A stretch of 64,000 bases of DNA, taken from assembly GCF_014235185.1 (NCBI RefSeq), contig NZ_CP060131.1, positions 193,501 to 257,500 on the forward strand, given 5' to 3'. This stretch comes from Pseudonocardia petroleophila. GTDB lineage: Bacteria > Actinomycetota > Actinomycetes > Mycobacteriales > Pseudonocardiaceae. Made by a program: the position numbers and the translations under genes. The notes below the pieces were generated by a model that saw only the letters and a program-made list of their open reading frames with translations, made no database searches and was not told the DNA's origin. Below are positions 8,395 to 16,714 of the stretch, piece by piece (position 1 is the stretch's first letter; each line of letters opens with the position of its first letter).

Positions 8395-9406
8395 GGTCGA
8401 CCCGGACTTCGCCGACGTGTACGCCGCCCTGGCGAGGCTGTCCGTCGGAGTGCTGGGCACGCTGTCCTCCGACAAGGCGGGCCGACGGTGGGTCGCCACG
8501 TTCGTGCACGACCGCGATCCCGGCGTCACCTGGCTCTACGACCACGCCACCGGTGAGGCCCGCCTGCTGTGGCGGGCCTACCCGGACCTCGACCCCGCCG
8601 TCCTGGCCCCGATGACCCCGGTCGGGTTCCCCGCCCGCGACGGCCTGCCGCTGCACGCCTACCTGACCCTCCCGGTCGGGGTCGAGGCACGGTCGCTCCC
8701 GCTGGTCCTGTTGGTGCACGGCGGGCCCTGGATGCACGACAGCTGGGGTTACAGCCCGGACGTGCAGTTCCTCGCCAACCGCGGCTACGCGGTGCTGCAG
8801 GTGAACTTCCGCGGCTCGCTCGGCCATGGCCGCCACCACCTCACCGCCGCGATCGGCGAGATCGGCCGCGCGATGCACGACGACCTGATCGACGCCGTCG
8901 ACTGGGCGGTCGCGCGCTGCCACGCGGACCCGGACCGCATCGGCATATACGGCGGTTACGCCGCGCTCGTCGGGGTCACCGTCACCCCGGATACGTTCGC
9001 CGCCGCAGTCGACTACGTCGGCGTCTCCGACCTGGCGAACTTCCTGCGCACCCTCCCACCCTTCACCCGCGCCTACAACATCAACAGCTGGTACGCCTAC
9101 GTCGGCGACCCCGACATCCCCGAGCAGGAGGCCGACATGCGGGCCCGCTCACCGATCACCATGGTCGAGAAGATCCGCACGCCGCTACTGGTCGCCCAGG
9201 GCGCCAACGACGTCCGCGTCGTCCGGGCCGAGTCCGACAACATCGTTGCCTCGCTGCGGGAGCGCGGGGTGCCGGTCACCTACCTCGTCGCCGACGACGA
9301 GGGCCACGGCTTCGCCAACCCCGAGAACCGGATGCGGCTCAACCGCGCCATCGAGCGGCACCTCGCCGAACACCTCGGCGGCCGCCGCACGGCCGAGGAG
9401 ATCTGA
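8393..9406 (+). pseudogene. S9 prolyl-oligopeptidase-like fragment lacking the catalytic Ser
   Basis: Homologue of the C-terminal hydrolase half of the intact S9 peptidase at 18359-20293. The beta-propeller region is missing: homology begins at VDPDFADVY, exactly where the integrase fragment ends. The nucleophile elbow, GVSYGG in the intact copy and GNSYGG in the third copy, reads IYGGYAALVG here. Four residues including the Ser have been lost in frame (near 8946-8960). The Asp (GANDVRV) and His (DEGHGF) remain. The last base of its TGA stop (9404-9406) is the A of the next gene's ATG (TGATG). Confidence 0.88.
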
Positions 9407-9822
9407 TGGACGCGCTGACCGCAGAGGACCGCGCGTTCCTCGCCCGCCCCCTGCACAGGTTCCTCACCGTGGCCGCGGGCCCGCAACCGCCACAACCCCG
9501 GCCGGTGTGGTTCGAGGTCACCACCGACGGGACGCTCCAGCTCTTCACCGCACCCGACTCGCTCAAGGTGCGCCGCCTGCGCCGCGACCACCGTGCCTCG
9601 CTCGTCGTCGCCGCCCCGGTCGGTGAGCGGGAGCACTGGGTGTCCGTCGCCGGCCGCGCCACGATCGAGACCGACGGAGCCCACGACCTGGTCTCCCGCC
9701 TGGCGGCGCGCTACTGGGACCTCGACGACCCGGTCAGGGCCGACGAGCTCGCCGCGATCGTCGCCGCCGATCAGGTCCGCGTCGTCCTGCAGCCGGAGAC
9801 CGTGCGTCGCTTCACGTTCTCA
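9406..9822 (+). CDS. pyridoxamine 5'-phosphate oxidase-fold protein with altered 3' end
   Basis: Split-barrel flavin/F420-binding protein of the PPOX family. The core reads FLTVAAG, PVWFEVTTDG, LKVRRLRRDHRASLVV, VSVAGRATI and ends VRRFTF near 9819. The ATG overlaps the preceding stop (TGATG, 9404-9408). Family members normally stop just after this point, but here the frame continues, without further homology, to 10959 across the whole MerR gene, so the stop codon looks mutated or lost. The end given is where the recognisable domain ends. Function may be F420- or FMN-dependent reduction; substrate unknown. Confidence 0.65.
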
Positions 9823-9964
9823 GCCCGCACCGCCGGAAGACGTCGACCTGATCGGGGTTGTCGAGCTCACGCGTCTCTGCCCCGGCGATACACGCGATCG
9901 GCGCGACGAAACCGTCACCCGTACCGTCCGGCACACGACGAGCGTCGACGGAGGGAGGTCGGTC

Positions 9965-10705
9965 GTGGCCTGGAGCACCCGCGAGCTCGCCGAGCTGGCC
10001 GGCACGACCCTGCGGGCGGTGCGGCACTACCACCAGGTCGGGCTCCTCGCCGAGCCGGAGCGCCGGTCCAACGGCTACAAGCAGTACGGCGTGACCCACC
10101 TGGTCCGGCTGCTGCGGATCAAGCGCCTGGTCGACCTCGGGCTCACGCTGCCGCAGATCGCCGACCTCGGCGAGCTGGACGATCACCCCGCCGAGGCCCT
10201 ACGCACCCTCGACGCCGACCTGGCCGCCACGATCGACCGGCTGCAGCGCGCCCGCGCGGATCTCTGCGAGACCCTCGACCGGGCCGCGCCCACCGACCTG
10301 CCCCCCGAGCTCGCCCCCGTCGCCGGCGTCGACCTGTCCGAGGCCGACCGCTCGTTCGTCGCGGTGCTCGGCCGCGTCATCGGACCGCAGCGGCGGCAGG
10401 CCTGGGCGGACATGCTGCAGGACCTGCCCGACGACCCGGTCGCCGCGGAGTTCGACGACCTGCCCGCCGAGGCCGACGAGGCGACCCGCCACGCCGTGAC
10501 CGAGCGGATGGTGCCCTACGTCCGCGCCCTGCGCGCCCAGCACCCGGACCTGGGCGAGCCGCTGTCCGACGCCCCCCGCGACACGCATTTCGCCGCACGG
10601 ACCGTGGGCGAGGCACTGCGCGACCTCTACAACCCCGCCCAGCTCGACGTGCTGCGGCGCACCGAGGCGCTGCTCCGCGCCGACCGCGCCACGCCGTCCG
10701 GTTGA
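9965..10705 (+). CDS. MerR-family transcriptional regulator (copy 1)
   Basis: 246-aa MerR regulator. The N-terminal winged helix is typical (STRELAELAGTTLRAVRHYH, then GYKQYGVTHLVRLLRIKRL), followed by a dimerisation coiled coil (about 70-115) and an effector domain without Cys metal ligands. GTG 9965 is preceded by the strong ribosome-binding site GGAGGGAGG ending 6 nt upstream. It is closely similar to the MerR at 41365-42234 (same VAWSTREL start and LYNPAQ-DVLRR end). Seven MerR-type promoters lie in the following 32 kb, so it is a candidate regulator of that set. Confidence 0.93.
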   Translation: MAWSTRELAELAGTTLRAVRHYHQVGLLAEPERRSNGYKQYGVTHLVRLLRIKRLVDLGLTLPQIADLGELDDHPAEALRTLDADLAATIDRLQRARADLCETLDRAAPTDLPPELAPVAGVDLSEADRSFVAVLGRVIGPQRRQAWADMLQDLPDDPVAAEFDDLPAEADEATRHAVTERMVPYVRALRAQHPDLGEPLSDAPRDTHFAARTVGEALRDLYNPAQLDVLRRTEALLRADRATPSG

Positions 10706-10831
10706 TCAGGCGGGGAGTCGAGGTGAGCACCGCCGCGGTGGCGCGGGCGACGGCCGCGATGGCACCGGCGTCGTCGCGCTCACCGACGAGCGGTGCGGCC
10801 CGACGGAGATCCGCAGGCGGGCCCGACACCG

Positions 10832-11500
10832 TCAGGCCGACGGCAGCAGGCGCGAGCTGCTGCGCCGCCAGGCCCAGACGACGACCAGCGCGGCCAGGAT
10901 GGTCAGCGGCCAGCCCATCGCGACCCGGGCGAACCCCAGCCAGCCGGTCTCGTCGCTGACGTAGAGCCACTGCTGCACGGCGAACCGGGCTCCGGAGACC
11001 GCCGCCGCGGCGAGCGTGGCGACGTCGTGGGCGCGCAGGACCCGACGGTCGGCCCGCCAGTCGTGCGTGCCGCCGTGCACCAGGTTCCACACCAGGCCGC
11101 TCAGCGGCCGCCGCGCCAGCACCGAGCCGAGCATGGCGACGAACGCCGCCAGGTAGACCCAGATTCCGATGACGAAGAAGTCCCGCGCCGACCCGGTCAG
11201 GGCCACGATGCCGATGGCGAGGGCGAGCCCGAGCAACCCGCCGGCCGCGAGGCTGTACTTCTCCCCGCGCAGGAGCCGGTAACCGGCGATCGCCAGCCCG
11301 ACGGCGACCGAGACGGTGATCGTCGCGGTCAACGCCAGGAACGAGTTGGCCGCCACGAAGACGACGACGGGGACCGCGGAGTAGACGAACCCCATCGGGC
11401 CGCCCATCTGCTCGAGCAGCGTCGGCTGCGGTGCGCGGGCAGGTGCCGAACCGCCGGGCGCCTTCCCGGCCGGGCCTCGGTGAGGGTCGCTGGCAGTCAT
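10832..11500 (-). CDS. DUF3159 family membrane protein
   Basis: 222-aa integral membrane protein matching DUF3159 by its opening pattern LLEQMGGPMGFVYSAVPVV and its later RRPLSGLVWNLVHGG segment. About six TM helices are visible. ATG 11500 has AGGAGG 7 nt upstream. A MerR-type promoter at 11533-11563 on the same strand would start transcription about 25 nt upstream of the ATG. Biochemical role unknown; placement suggests a membrane response to the same inducer as the neighbouring genes. Confidence 0.85.
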   Translation of the reverse strand: MTASDPHRGPAGKAPGGSAPARAPQPTLLEQMGGPMGFVYSAVPVVVFVAANSFLALTATITVSVAVGLAIAGYRLLRGEKYSLAAGGLLGLALAIGIVALTGSARDFFVIGIWVYLAAFVAMLGSVLARRPLSGLVWNLVHGGTHDWRADRRVLRAHDVATLAAAAVSGARFAVQQWLYVSDETGWLGFARVAMGWPLTILAALVVVWAWRRSSSRLLPSA

Positions 11501-11532
11501 GTGTCCTCCTGGGTCGCGTGGTGTGCACCTCC

Positions 11533-11563
11533 AGGAAAGGCCGTGCCGCCGCGGCACACTCAA
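11533..11563 (-). promoter_or_regulatory. MerR-type promoter, site A (DUF3159 gene)
   Basis: Minus strand: -35 TTGAGT (11563-11558), 19-bp spacer containing GTGCCGC-GGCGGCAC, then -10 TTTCCT (11538-11533). The 19-bp spacing and dyad between the hexamers are the MerR hallmark. It is back-to-back with site B. Confidence 0.75.
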
Positions 11564-11589
11564 ACCGCTGTGGTCCGCACCACATGGGT

Positions 11590-11620
11590 TTGACCCTGCC
11601 GCGACGGCACGGTGTCCCCT
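11590..11620 (+). promoter_or_regulatory. MerR-type promoter, site B (membrane protein gene)
   Basis: -35 TTGACC (11590-11595), 19-bp spacer with CTGCCGC-GA-CGGCACGG, then -10 TCCCCT (11615-11620). The predicted start of transcription lies about 26 nt before the ATG at 11653. It diverges from site A, giving coordinate control of both neighbours. Confidence 0.8.
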
Positions 11621-11652
11621 TCGGCGACGACGACCACCCGGTAGAGGAAACA

Positions 11653-12294
11653 ATGTTCAACAGGTACAAGCGACGCTGGCAGCTGTCGAAGGCCAAGCCC
11701 GGCGACGGCAGCCGGCTGGAACAGTTCCGGTTCTGGCACCTGCTGTCCCGCTCGCTGTTCGCCCTGGACCTGGCCGACGAGTCCGGGCGCCCGAACCGCT
11801 ACGAGGTCGACGTCCACCACCTCCGCGACAGTTCATCGGCGAAGCGGCCCGCCGCGCTCTACCGCGACAGCGTCCAGGTGCTGGCGGCCAACCTGCCGGT
11901 GACCTTCCCTGTGCCCGGCGGCGTCATCGAGGTCGCGGTCAGCCAGTACGGCGTCAAGCGCATGCACCACGTCACCGACGACGGTCGCGCGCGAATGCTG
12001 CGCCCGGATCCACGCTCCCTGGAGGGGCGGCGGGCGCGGTTCGGGCAACGATTCCCCCGCACCAGCGCGGTCATCGGCGCGGTGGGCCTCGTCGTGCTGC
12101 TGGTGGGGCTAGCGGGCACGCTGGCGGTGGTCGCGGAGCAGATCACCCGCGTCGAGGTCGTCGCCCAGCACGTCGGCACGTTCACCTCACCGATCCACCT
12201 GCCCGTCTGGGCGACGATCGCGCTCGCCGTCGCCGGGGCGTTGGCCGCCACCGACCGCGCGCTGCGGCTCAAGAGCACCTGGATGGCGGACTGA
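11653..12294 (+). CDS. hypothetical protein with two C-terminal TM helices
   Basis: 213 aa, unrecognised. The N-terminal half is soluble and basic (MFNRYKRRWQLSKAK), with a segment EQFRFWHLLSRSLFALDLADE and a possible beta domain to about residue 125. Two TM helices follow (AVIGAVGLVVLLVGLAGTLA and WATIALAVAGALAATDRAL). The ATG at 11653 follows GAGGAAAC and fits the site B promoter, which rules out longer upstream starts. Its divergent partner is the DUF3159 gene. Confidence 0.8.
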   Translation: MFNRYKRRWQLSKAKPGDGSRLEQFRFWHLLSRSLFALDLADESGRPNRYEVDVHHLRDSSSAKRPAALYRDSVQVLAANLPVTFPVPGGVIEVAVSQYGVKRMHHVTDDGRARMLRPDPRSLEGRRARFGQRFPRTSAVIGAVGLVVLLVGLAGTLAVVAEQITRVEVVAQHVGTFTSPIHLPVWATIALAVAGALAATDRALRLKSTWMAD

Positions 12295-12390
12295 TCGTCC
12301 GACCGCTCGAACCTGTACGGTCCGCGTCGGTGGCCAACGGTCGAAGCGGTTCCAGCGGTCCGGGACCCGCCGCCTCGGGAGGACCGCAAG

Positions 12391-15120
12391 ATGCTGGTGG
12401 GCCGGCACGTCGAGCACGAGGCGGTCGCACGGCTGCTCGCCCGGGCCCGGGACGGGCACAGCGGCGTGCTGGTGGTGCGCGGGGAGGCCGGTATCGGCAA
12501 GACCGCGCTGCTGCAGGACGTGCGGGACACGGCCGCCACGGCCGGGTTCGGCTTCCGGCCGCAGGATGTGACGGGGACGGAGTCCGAGGCGGAGTTCGCC
12601 TTCGCGGGTCTCCACCAGCTGTGCGCGCCGATGCTGGAGCGGATCGCCGGCCTGCCCGAGCCGCAGCGGGTGGCGCTGGGCGTGGCGTTCGGGCTGCGCG
12701 ACGGCCCGGCACCGGACCGGTTCCTGGTCGGGCTCGCCGTGCTGAACCTGCTGGCCGAGGTCGCCGAGGACGGCCCGCTGCTGTGCGTGGTGGACGACGC
12801 GCAGTGGCTCGACCGGGCCTCCGCCCAGGTGCTGGCGTTCGTGGCGCGGCGGGTGGCCGCGGAGCGGCTGGCGCTGGTCTTCGCGCTGCGTGACCCCGCC
12901 GACGGCGGCGCCGACCCGTTCGACGGGTTGCCCGAGCTGCGCCTGGACGGGCTCGCGGAGTCCGACGCCCGGGCTCTGCTGGCCGCCGCGCTGGGCACGC
13001 CGCTGGACGACGCGGTGCGCGACCGGATCGTCGGCGAGGCCCGCGGCAACCCGCTGGCGCTGCTGGAACTGCCCCACAGCGCCGATCCGCTGCAGCTGCC
13101 GGGCGGGTACGGGGTGCCGCGCCGCATCGAGGACGCCTTCCGGCTCCGCACGGAGAGCCTGCCCTCCCCGACGCGGCTGCTGCTCCTCGTCGCGGCGGCC
13201 GAGTGCACCGGCGAGGCGGCGCTGCTGTGGCGCGCGGCCGCCCACCTGGGTGTCGAGCCCGGCGCGGCCGGTCCCGCGACGGCGGCGGGCCTGCTGGAGG
13301 TCGACACCCGGGTGCGCTTCCGCCATCCGCTGGTGCGCTCGGCGGTCTACCGCACCGCCACGACGCCGGATCGCCGCCGCGCGCACGGCGCGTTGGCCGC
13401 CGCCATCGACCCGGAAGTCGATCCGGACCGGCGGGCCTGGCACCGGGGGCAGGCGGTGCTGGGCGCCGACGAGCCGGCCGCAGCCGAGCTGGAGCGCTCG
13501 GCCGGGCGGGCCCGCGCCCGCGGGGGCCTGGCGGCCTCGGCGGCGTTCCTGCGGCGGGCGGTCGAGCTGACCCCCGACCCGGCCCGCCGCGCGGGACGGG
13601 CCCTGGACGCCGCGCAGGTCGAGCAGGAGGCCGGCGCGGCCGACGCGGCGCGGGACCTGCTGTCGGTCGCGACGGCCGGACCGCTGGACCCGCGGCAACG
13701 CGCTCGTGTCCAGCTGCTGCGTGCCCAGCTCTCCTACCACCTGACCCGCGGCAGCGACGCGCCCCGGTCGTTCCTGGCCGCTGCCGACGCGCTGGCCCCG
13801 CTCGACGCCGGGCTGGCCCGCGACACCTACCTGCAGGCGCTCGACGCCGCACTCATCGCCAGCAGCGCCTCCGGGGACGATCGCGTGCGGGAGGTCGCGG
13901 AAGCGGCCCGGGCCGCACCCCCACGGCCCGGCGCGCCGCGGCCCGCCGACCTCCTGCTGGCCGGGATGGCGACGACCTACTCCGACGGGTATGCCGCGGG
14001 GGCGCCCCGCCTGCGCCGGGCGCTGGCCGCGTTCCGCGGCGCCGGCCCGCACGGCGTCGACGGGGACGGGGACCGCTGGCTGTGGACGGCCAGCCGATGT
14101 GCCGTCGTGCTCTTCGACGACGATCTCGCCCTCGTGCTGGGCGACCGCACGGTCCGGCTCGCGCGCGAGGCCGGCGCGCTGACCGCGCTCCCCACCGCGC
14201 TCGCGTACCTGTCCTCGTTGTTGGTCCTCACCGGCGAGTTCGCCGGAGCCGCGGCGCTGGCCGAGGAGGGGAGCGCGATCAGCGCCGCGACCGGCGCTGC
14301 GCCGGTGGACAGCACAGGGCTCGTGCTCGCGGCGTGGCGCGGAGCCCCGGGCGAGACCGCCGCTCGCCACGCCACCGTCGTCCAGGAGGCGACCGCGCGG
14401 GGGGAGGGCACCGAGGTCTCCCTGGCGCACTGGGCACGGGCCGTGCTGCACAACGGGTCGGGCGACTACGCGACGGCGTGTGGAGCGGCGGCACGGGCGA
14501 CCGAGACCGACGAGCTGACGATCAGGAACGTCGCCCTGCCCGAGCTCGTGGAAGCAGCGTCCCGCGCCGGCGAGCCGGAGCGCTCCGCCGCCGCGGCGGC
14601 GGAGCTGGACGCGCGGGCGCGGGCCGCGGGGACCGAGTGGGCTCTCGGACTGGCCGCGCGCTCCCGGGCGCTCACGACCGACGGACCGGAGGCCGAGAAG
14701 CACTACCTCGAGGCCGTCGGGCACCTGGGCCGGTGCCGGATGGCCACCCACCTCGCCCGCACCCACCTCGTGTACGGCGAGTGGCTGCGCCGCGAGGGCC
14801 GTCGCCAGGACGCGCGCGAGCAGCTGCGCACCGCCCACGAGCTGCTGTCGGGCATGGGCGCGGAGGCCTTCGCCGCGCGCGCGGCCCGCGAGCTGCGCGC
14901 CACGGGTGAGCAGGTGCGGAAGCGCAGCGCTGCGCCGGTCGACGCGCTCACCGCCCAGGAGACACAGATCGCGCGGCTGGTGGCGACCGGGGCGACCTCC
15001 CGGGAGGTGGCCGCGCAGCTGTTCCTCAGCCCGCGCACGATCGAGGCCCACCTGCGCAGCCTCTTCCGCAAGCTCGGCATCACCTCCCGCCGGCAGCTCC
15101 GCGACCTGCGACTACCCTGA
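12391..15120 (+). CDS. large LuxR/LAL-type ATPase regulator (copy 1)
   Basis: 909-aa LAL regulator (MalT-like STAND class). N-terminal AAA/NB domain with Walker A GEAGIGKT (about residues 31-38) and Walker B-like LLCVVDDAQWLD, then a long helical TPR-like sensor region, and a C-terminal LuxR HTH (LTAQETQIARLVATG ... SPRTIEAHLRSLFRKLGI). GGGAGGA precedes ATG 12391. Two close paralogues of 918 and 916 aa lie at 25382 and 38051. These proteins activate transcription after binding ATP and an inducer; targets here are unknown. Confidence 0.94.
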   Translation: MLVGRHVEHEAVARLLARARDGHSGVLVVRGEAGIGKTALLQDVRDTAATAGFGFRPQDVTGTESEAEFAFAGLHQLCAPMLERIAGLPEPQRVALGVAFGLRDGPAPDRFLVGLAVLNLLAEVAEDGPLLCVVDDAQWLDRASAQVLAFVARRVAAERLALVFALRDPADGGADPFDGLPELRLDGLAESDARALLAAALGTPLDDAVRDRIVGEARGNPLALLELPHSADPLQLPGGYGVPRRIEDAFRLRTESLPSPTRLLLLVAAAECTGEAALLWRAAAHLGVEPGAAGPATAAGLLEVDTRVRFRHPLVRSAVYRTATTPDRRRAHGALAAAIDPEVDPDRRAWHRGQAVLGADEPAAAELERSAGRARARGGLAASAAFLRRAVELTPDPARRAGRALDAAQVEQEAGAADAARDLLSVATAGPLDPRQRARVQLLRAQLSYHLTRGSDAPRSFLAAADALAPLDAGLARDTYLQALDAALIASSASGDDRVREVAEAARAAPPRPGAPRPADLLLAGMATTYSDGYAAGAPRLRRALAAFRGAGPHGVDGDGDRWLWTASRCAVVLFDDDLALVLGDRTVRLAREAGALTALPTALAYLSSLLVLTGEFAGAAALAEEGSAISAATGAAPVDSTGLVLAAWRGAPGETAARHATVVQEATARGEGTEVSLAHWARAVLHNGSGDYATACGAAARATETDELTIRNVALPELVEAASRAGEPERSAAAAAELDARARAAGTEWALGLAARSRALTTDGPEAEKHYLEAVGHLGRCRMATHLARTHLVYGEWLRREGRRQDAREQLRTAHELLSGMGAEAFAARAARELRATGEQVRKRSAAPVDALTAQETQIARLVATGATSREVAAQLFLSPRTIEAHLRSLFRKLGITSRRQLRDLRLP

Positions 15121-15210
15121 GCGGCGGCGGTTCGCCGGTCAGCACCGCGCGGCCGCGGCCACGACGTACCTCGCACGCAGCGCGGCCGCCGGCATTCCTG
15201 CGCATCCGGG

Positions 15211-15573
15211 TCAGACCATCGGGTTGCCGCTGGCGGTCCGGTTCGCCTCGACGTACGGCTGAACGACGTCCCAGTGCTCGACGATGCGGCCGTTCTCGAA
15301 GCGGAAGATGTCGACGATCGCCGCGTCCCCGTCGGGGATCCACCCGCTGACCCGGCTGTGCGCGATGACGTGGTCGCCGTCCTCGAACACGCGCTCGGGG
15401 GTCCAGCGGAAGCCCTCCAGAGCCGGCACGGCGGCGCGCAGCCCTTCCAGTCCGTCGGGCAGGTCGGGGCTGTGCTGAACGTACGGCTCGGCCCAGTACC
15501 GGTCCAGAGCCGTCACGTCCTTGTCGTGGAAGAGCTCACGCATGGCCGTCAGCAGGGTGTCCTTGTTCGACAT
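15211..15573 (-). CDS. SnoaL-like / NTF2-fold protein
   Basis: 120-aa cone-shaped NTF2-like fold protein: LLTAMRELFHDKDVTALDRYW, then YVQHSPDLPDGLEGL, IAHSRVSGW and the closing VDIFRFENGRIVEHWDVVQP. This is the SnoaL pattern used in polyketide cyclases and small hydrolases/isomerases. It is the last gene of a nine-gene minus-strand series and starts 1 nt after the upstream MoaF-like stop, so it is co-translated. Substrate unknown. Confidence 0.88.
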   Translation of the reverse strand: MSNKDTLLTAMRELFHDKDVTALDRYWAEPYVQHSPDLPDGLEGLRAAVPALEGFRWTPERVFEDGDHVIAHSRVSGWIPDGDAAIVDIFRFENGRIVEHWDVVQPYVEANRTASGNPMV

Positions 15574-15574
15574 A

Positions 15575-15886
15575 TCAGATCTCCTTCACGGTTCCGTGCA
15601 GCCGGTAGAGCCGGCCGTCGAGGGTCACGTTCGAGTGCAGTGTCGAGTTGGCCAGATCCTCCACGTGGACGACGGTCGCGCCGGTGGCCTCACGCCACGA
15701 GACGAGGTACACCTGCTGACGGATCTCCACGATCTCGACGTCGACGGTCTCGGTGTGACCGTCGGTCGTCATCCCTGCTCCCCTGATTACCGTGAACGTC
15801 ATCCGCGTGTCGGATTCGTAGGTCGAGCGCACCTGCAACTGACCGAGGTCCGCCGCGAACGTCCTGCCGACGAGCTGAGCTGTCAT
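15575..15886 (-). CDS. MoaF-like lipocalin-fold protein
   Basis: 103-aa small beta-barrel resembling the MoaF C-terminal domain: MTAQLVGRTFAADLGQLQV, VDVEIVEIRQQVYLVSW and the typical GATVVHVEDLANSTLHSN, ending RLHGTVKEI. MoaF-type domains probably bind small hydrophobic ligands. It sits between two NTF2-fold genes. The 1-nt gap to the downstream SnoaL-like gene indicates an operon. A molybdenum cofactor role is not implied. Confidence 0.7.
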   Translation of the reverse strand: MTAQLVGRTFAADLGQLQVRSTYESDTRMTFTVIRGAGMTTDGHTETVDVEIVEIRQQVYLVSWREATGATVVHVEDLANSTLHSNVTLDGRLYRLHGTVKEI

Positions 15887-16007
15887 GATCGGACTTCTTC
15901 CCTGAGGGGTGGTGCGACGAGTGGGTCGTGGCCGCGGCTCACCTGGTGGCGCCGCACGGGGTGGCCGGCCCCGGGATCGTGGCCGGGGCGGCGGGGTGGG
16001 TGGTTTC

Positions 16008-16361
16008 TCACGCTGTGTCGATCAGTACGTACAGACTCGTGATCCGCCCCTCCCCCATGATGAGCACGTCACGGCCGGACGCGATCGGCTCCTGGCCCTC
16101 GGCACCCAGGGTCCAGTTGTAGGTGACCAGGTCCTGCGCCGTCTGGACGGGGCCGGAGCGGCTGATCACGGTGCCCGGGAGCTGCGCCTGGAGGGCGGCG
16201 ATCGCCGCGGACATCCCGGCGTGCCCCCGGTGGGCGGCTCCCGGCTCGCCGACGAACACGTCCGACGAGTACACCGTCGCGACGGACTCGTCCCGGTCCG
16301 CGCCGGGTGGGGCGTTCCAGGTGTTCAGATGCGCGCTGACGACGTCTTCGATCGATCCCAC
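16008..16361 (-). CDS. NTF2-like (SnoaL/DUF4440-type) protein
   Basis: 117-aa NTF2-fold protein from GTG 16361 (VGSIEDVVSAHLNTWN), preceded by AGGAG. The sequence runs VATVYSSDVFVGEPG, AALQAQLPGT, LVTYNWTLGAEGQEP and ends DVLIMGEGRITSLYVLID, as in self-contained SnoaL/DUF4440-like enzymes or binding proteins. It lies about 50 bp downstream of the GNAT gene and 121 bp upstream of the MoaF-like gene on the same strand. Confidence 0.85.
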   Translation of the reverse strand: MGSIEDVVSAHLNTWNAPPGADRDESVATVYSSDVFVGEPGAAHRGHAGMSAAIAALQAQLPGTVISRSGPVQTAQDLVTYNWTLGAEGQEPIASGRDVLIMGEGRITSLYVLIDTA

Positions 16362-16414
16362 TACATCACTCCTGTGGTGTTCCGGCTGGTGGCCTGCTGG
16401 TTTCCGAGGATCGT

Positions 16415-16714
16415 TCAGTCGGTCACCCTGCTCGTCGCCCGGTACTCGAGATCGGCGTACTGCGGGTGGCGGACCAGCCAACCCGCGATGAAGGGGCAGA
16501 CCGCCAGAACCCGGAGCCCCTCCGCCCGCACCGATTCGACGGCCGTGCGGGCCAGCAGGGAACCCACCCCGCGCCCCTCGAAGGCCGGGTCGACCTCGGT
16601 GTGGACGAAAGCGACCAGTTCCGGCGTGCGCAGGTAGTCCGCGAACCCCGCGAGCGTCTCCCCGTCGCGGGCCTCGAACCGGCTCGCCTCGCGGTGGTCG
16701 GTCACGATGATCAT
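16415..16714 (-). CDS. GNAT-like N-acetyltransferase (YidJ/GCN5-related type)
   Basis: 99-aa minimal acetyltransferase of the Acetyltransf_CG type: FEARDGETLAGFADYLRT, LVAFVHTEVDPAFEGRGVGS (the acetyl-CoA-binding V-x-P-x-x-x-G-x-G-x-G/A motif), then VLAVCPFIAGWLVRHPQYADL. The start at 16714 has AGGAGA upstream and overlaps the DUF5996 stop as ATGA (16711-16714), so the two are translationally coupled. Acceptor unknown. Confidence 0.9.
   Translation of the reverse strand: MIIVTDHREASRFEARDGETLAGFADYLRTPELVAFVHTEVDPAFEGRGVGSLLARTAVESVRAEGLRVLAVCPFIAGWLVRHPQYADLEYRATSRVTD

Noticed and set aside
10706..10831. Coding-like minus-strand frame (VSGPPADLRRAAPLVGERD) between merR copy 1 and DUF3159
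   Set aside because: It resembles a regulator C-terminus but is short, has no start, and continues into the merR gene; too little to annotate as a relic.
13203..14909. Long alternative frames of several hundred codons overlapping the LuxR genes and others
   Set aside because: They are Arg/Gly/Pro-rich shadows of high-GC genes, with no domain patterns, and overlap genes with clear motifs.
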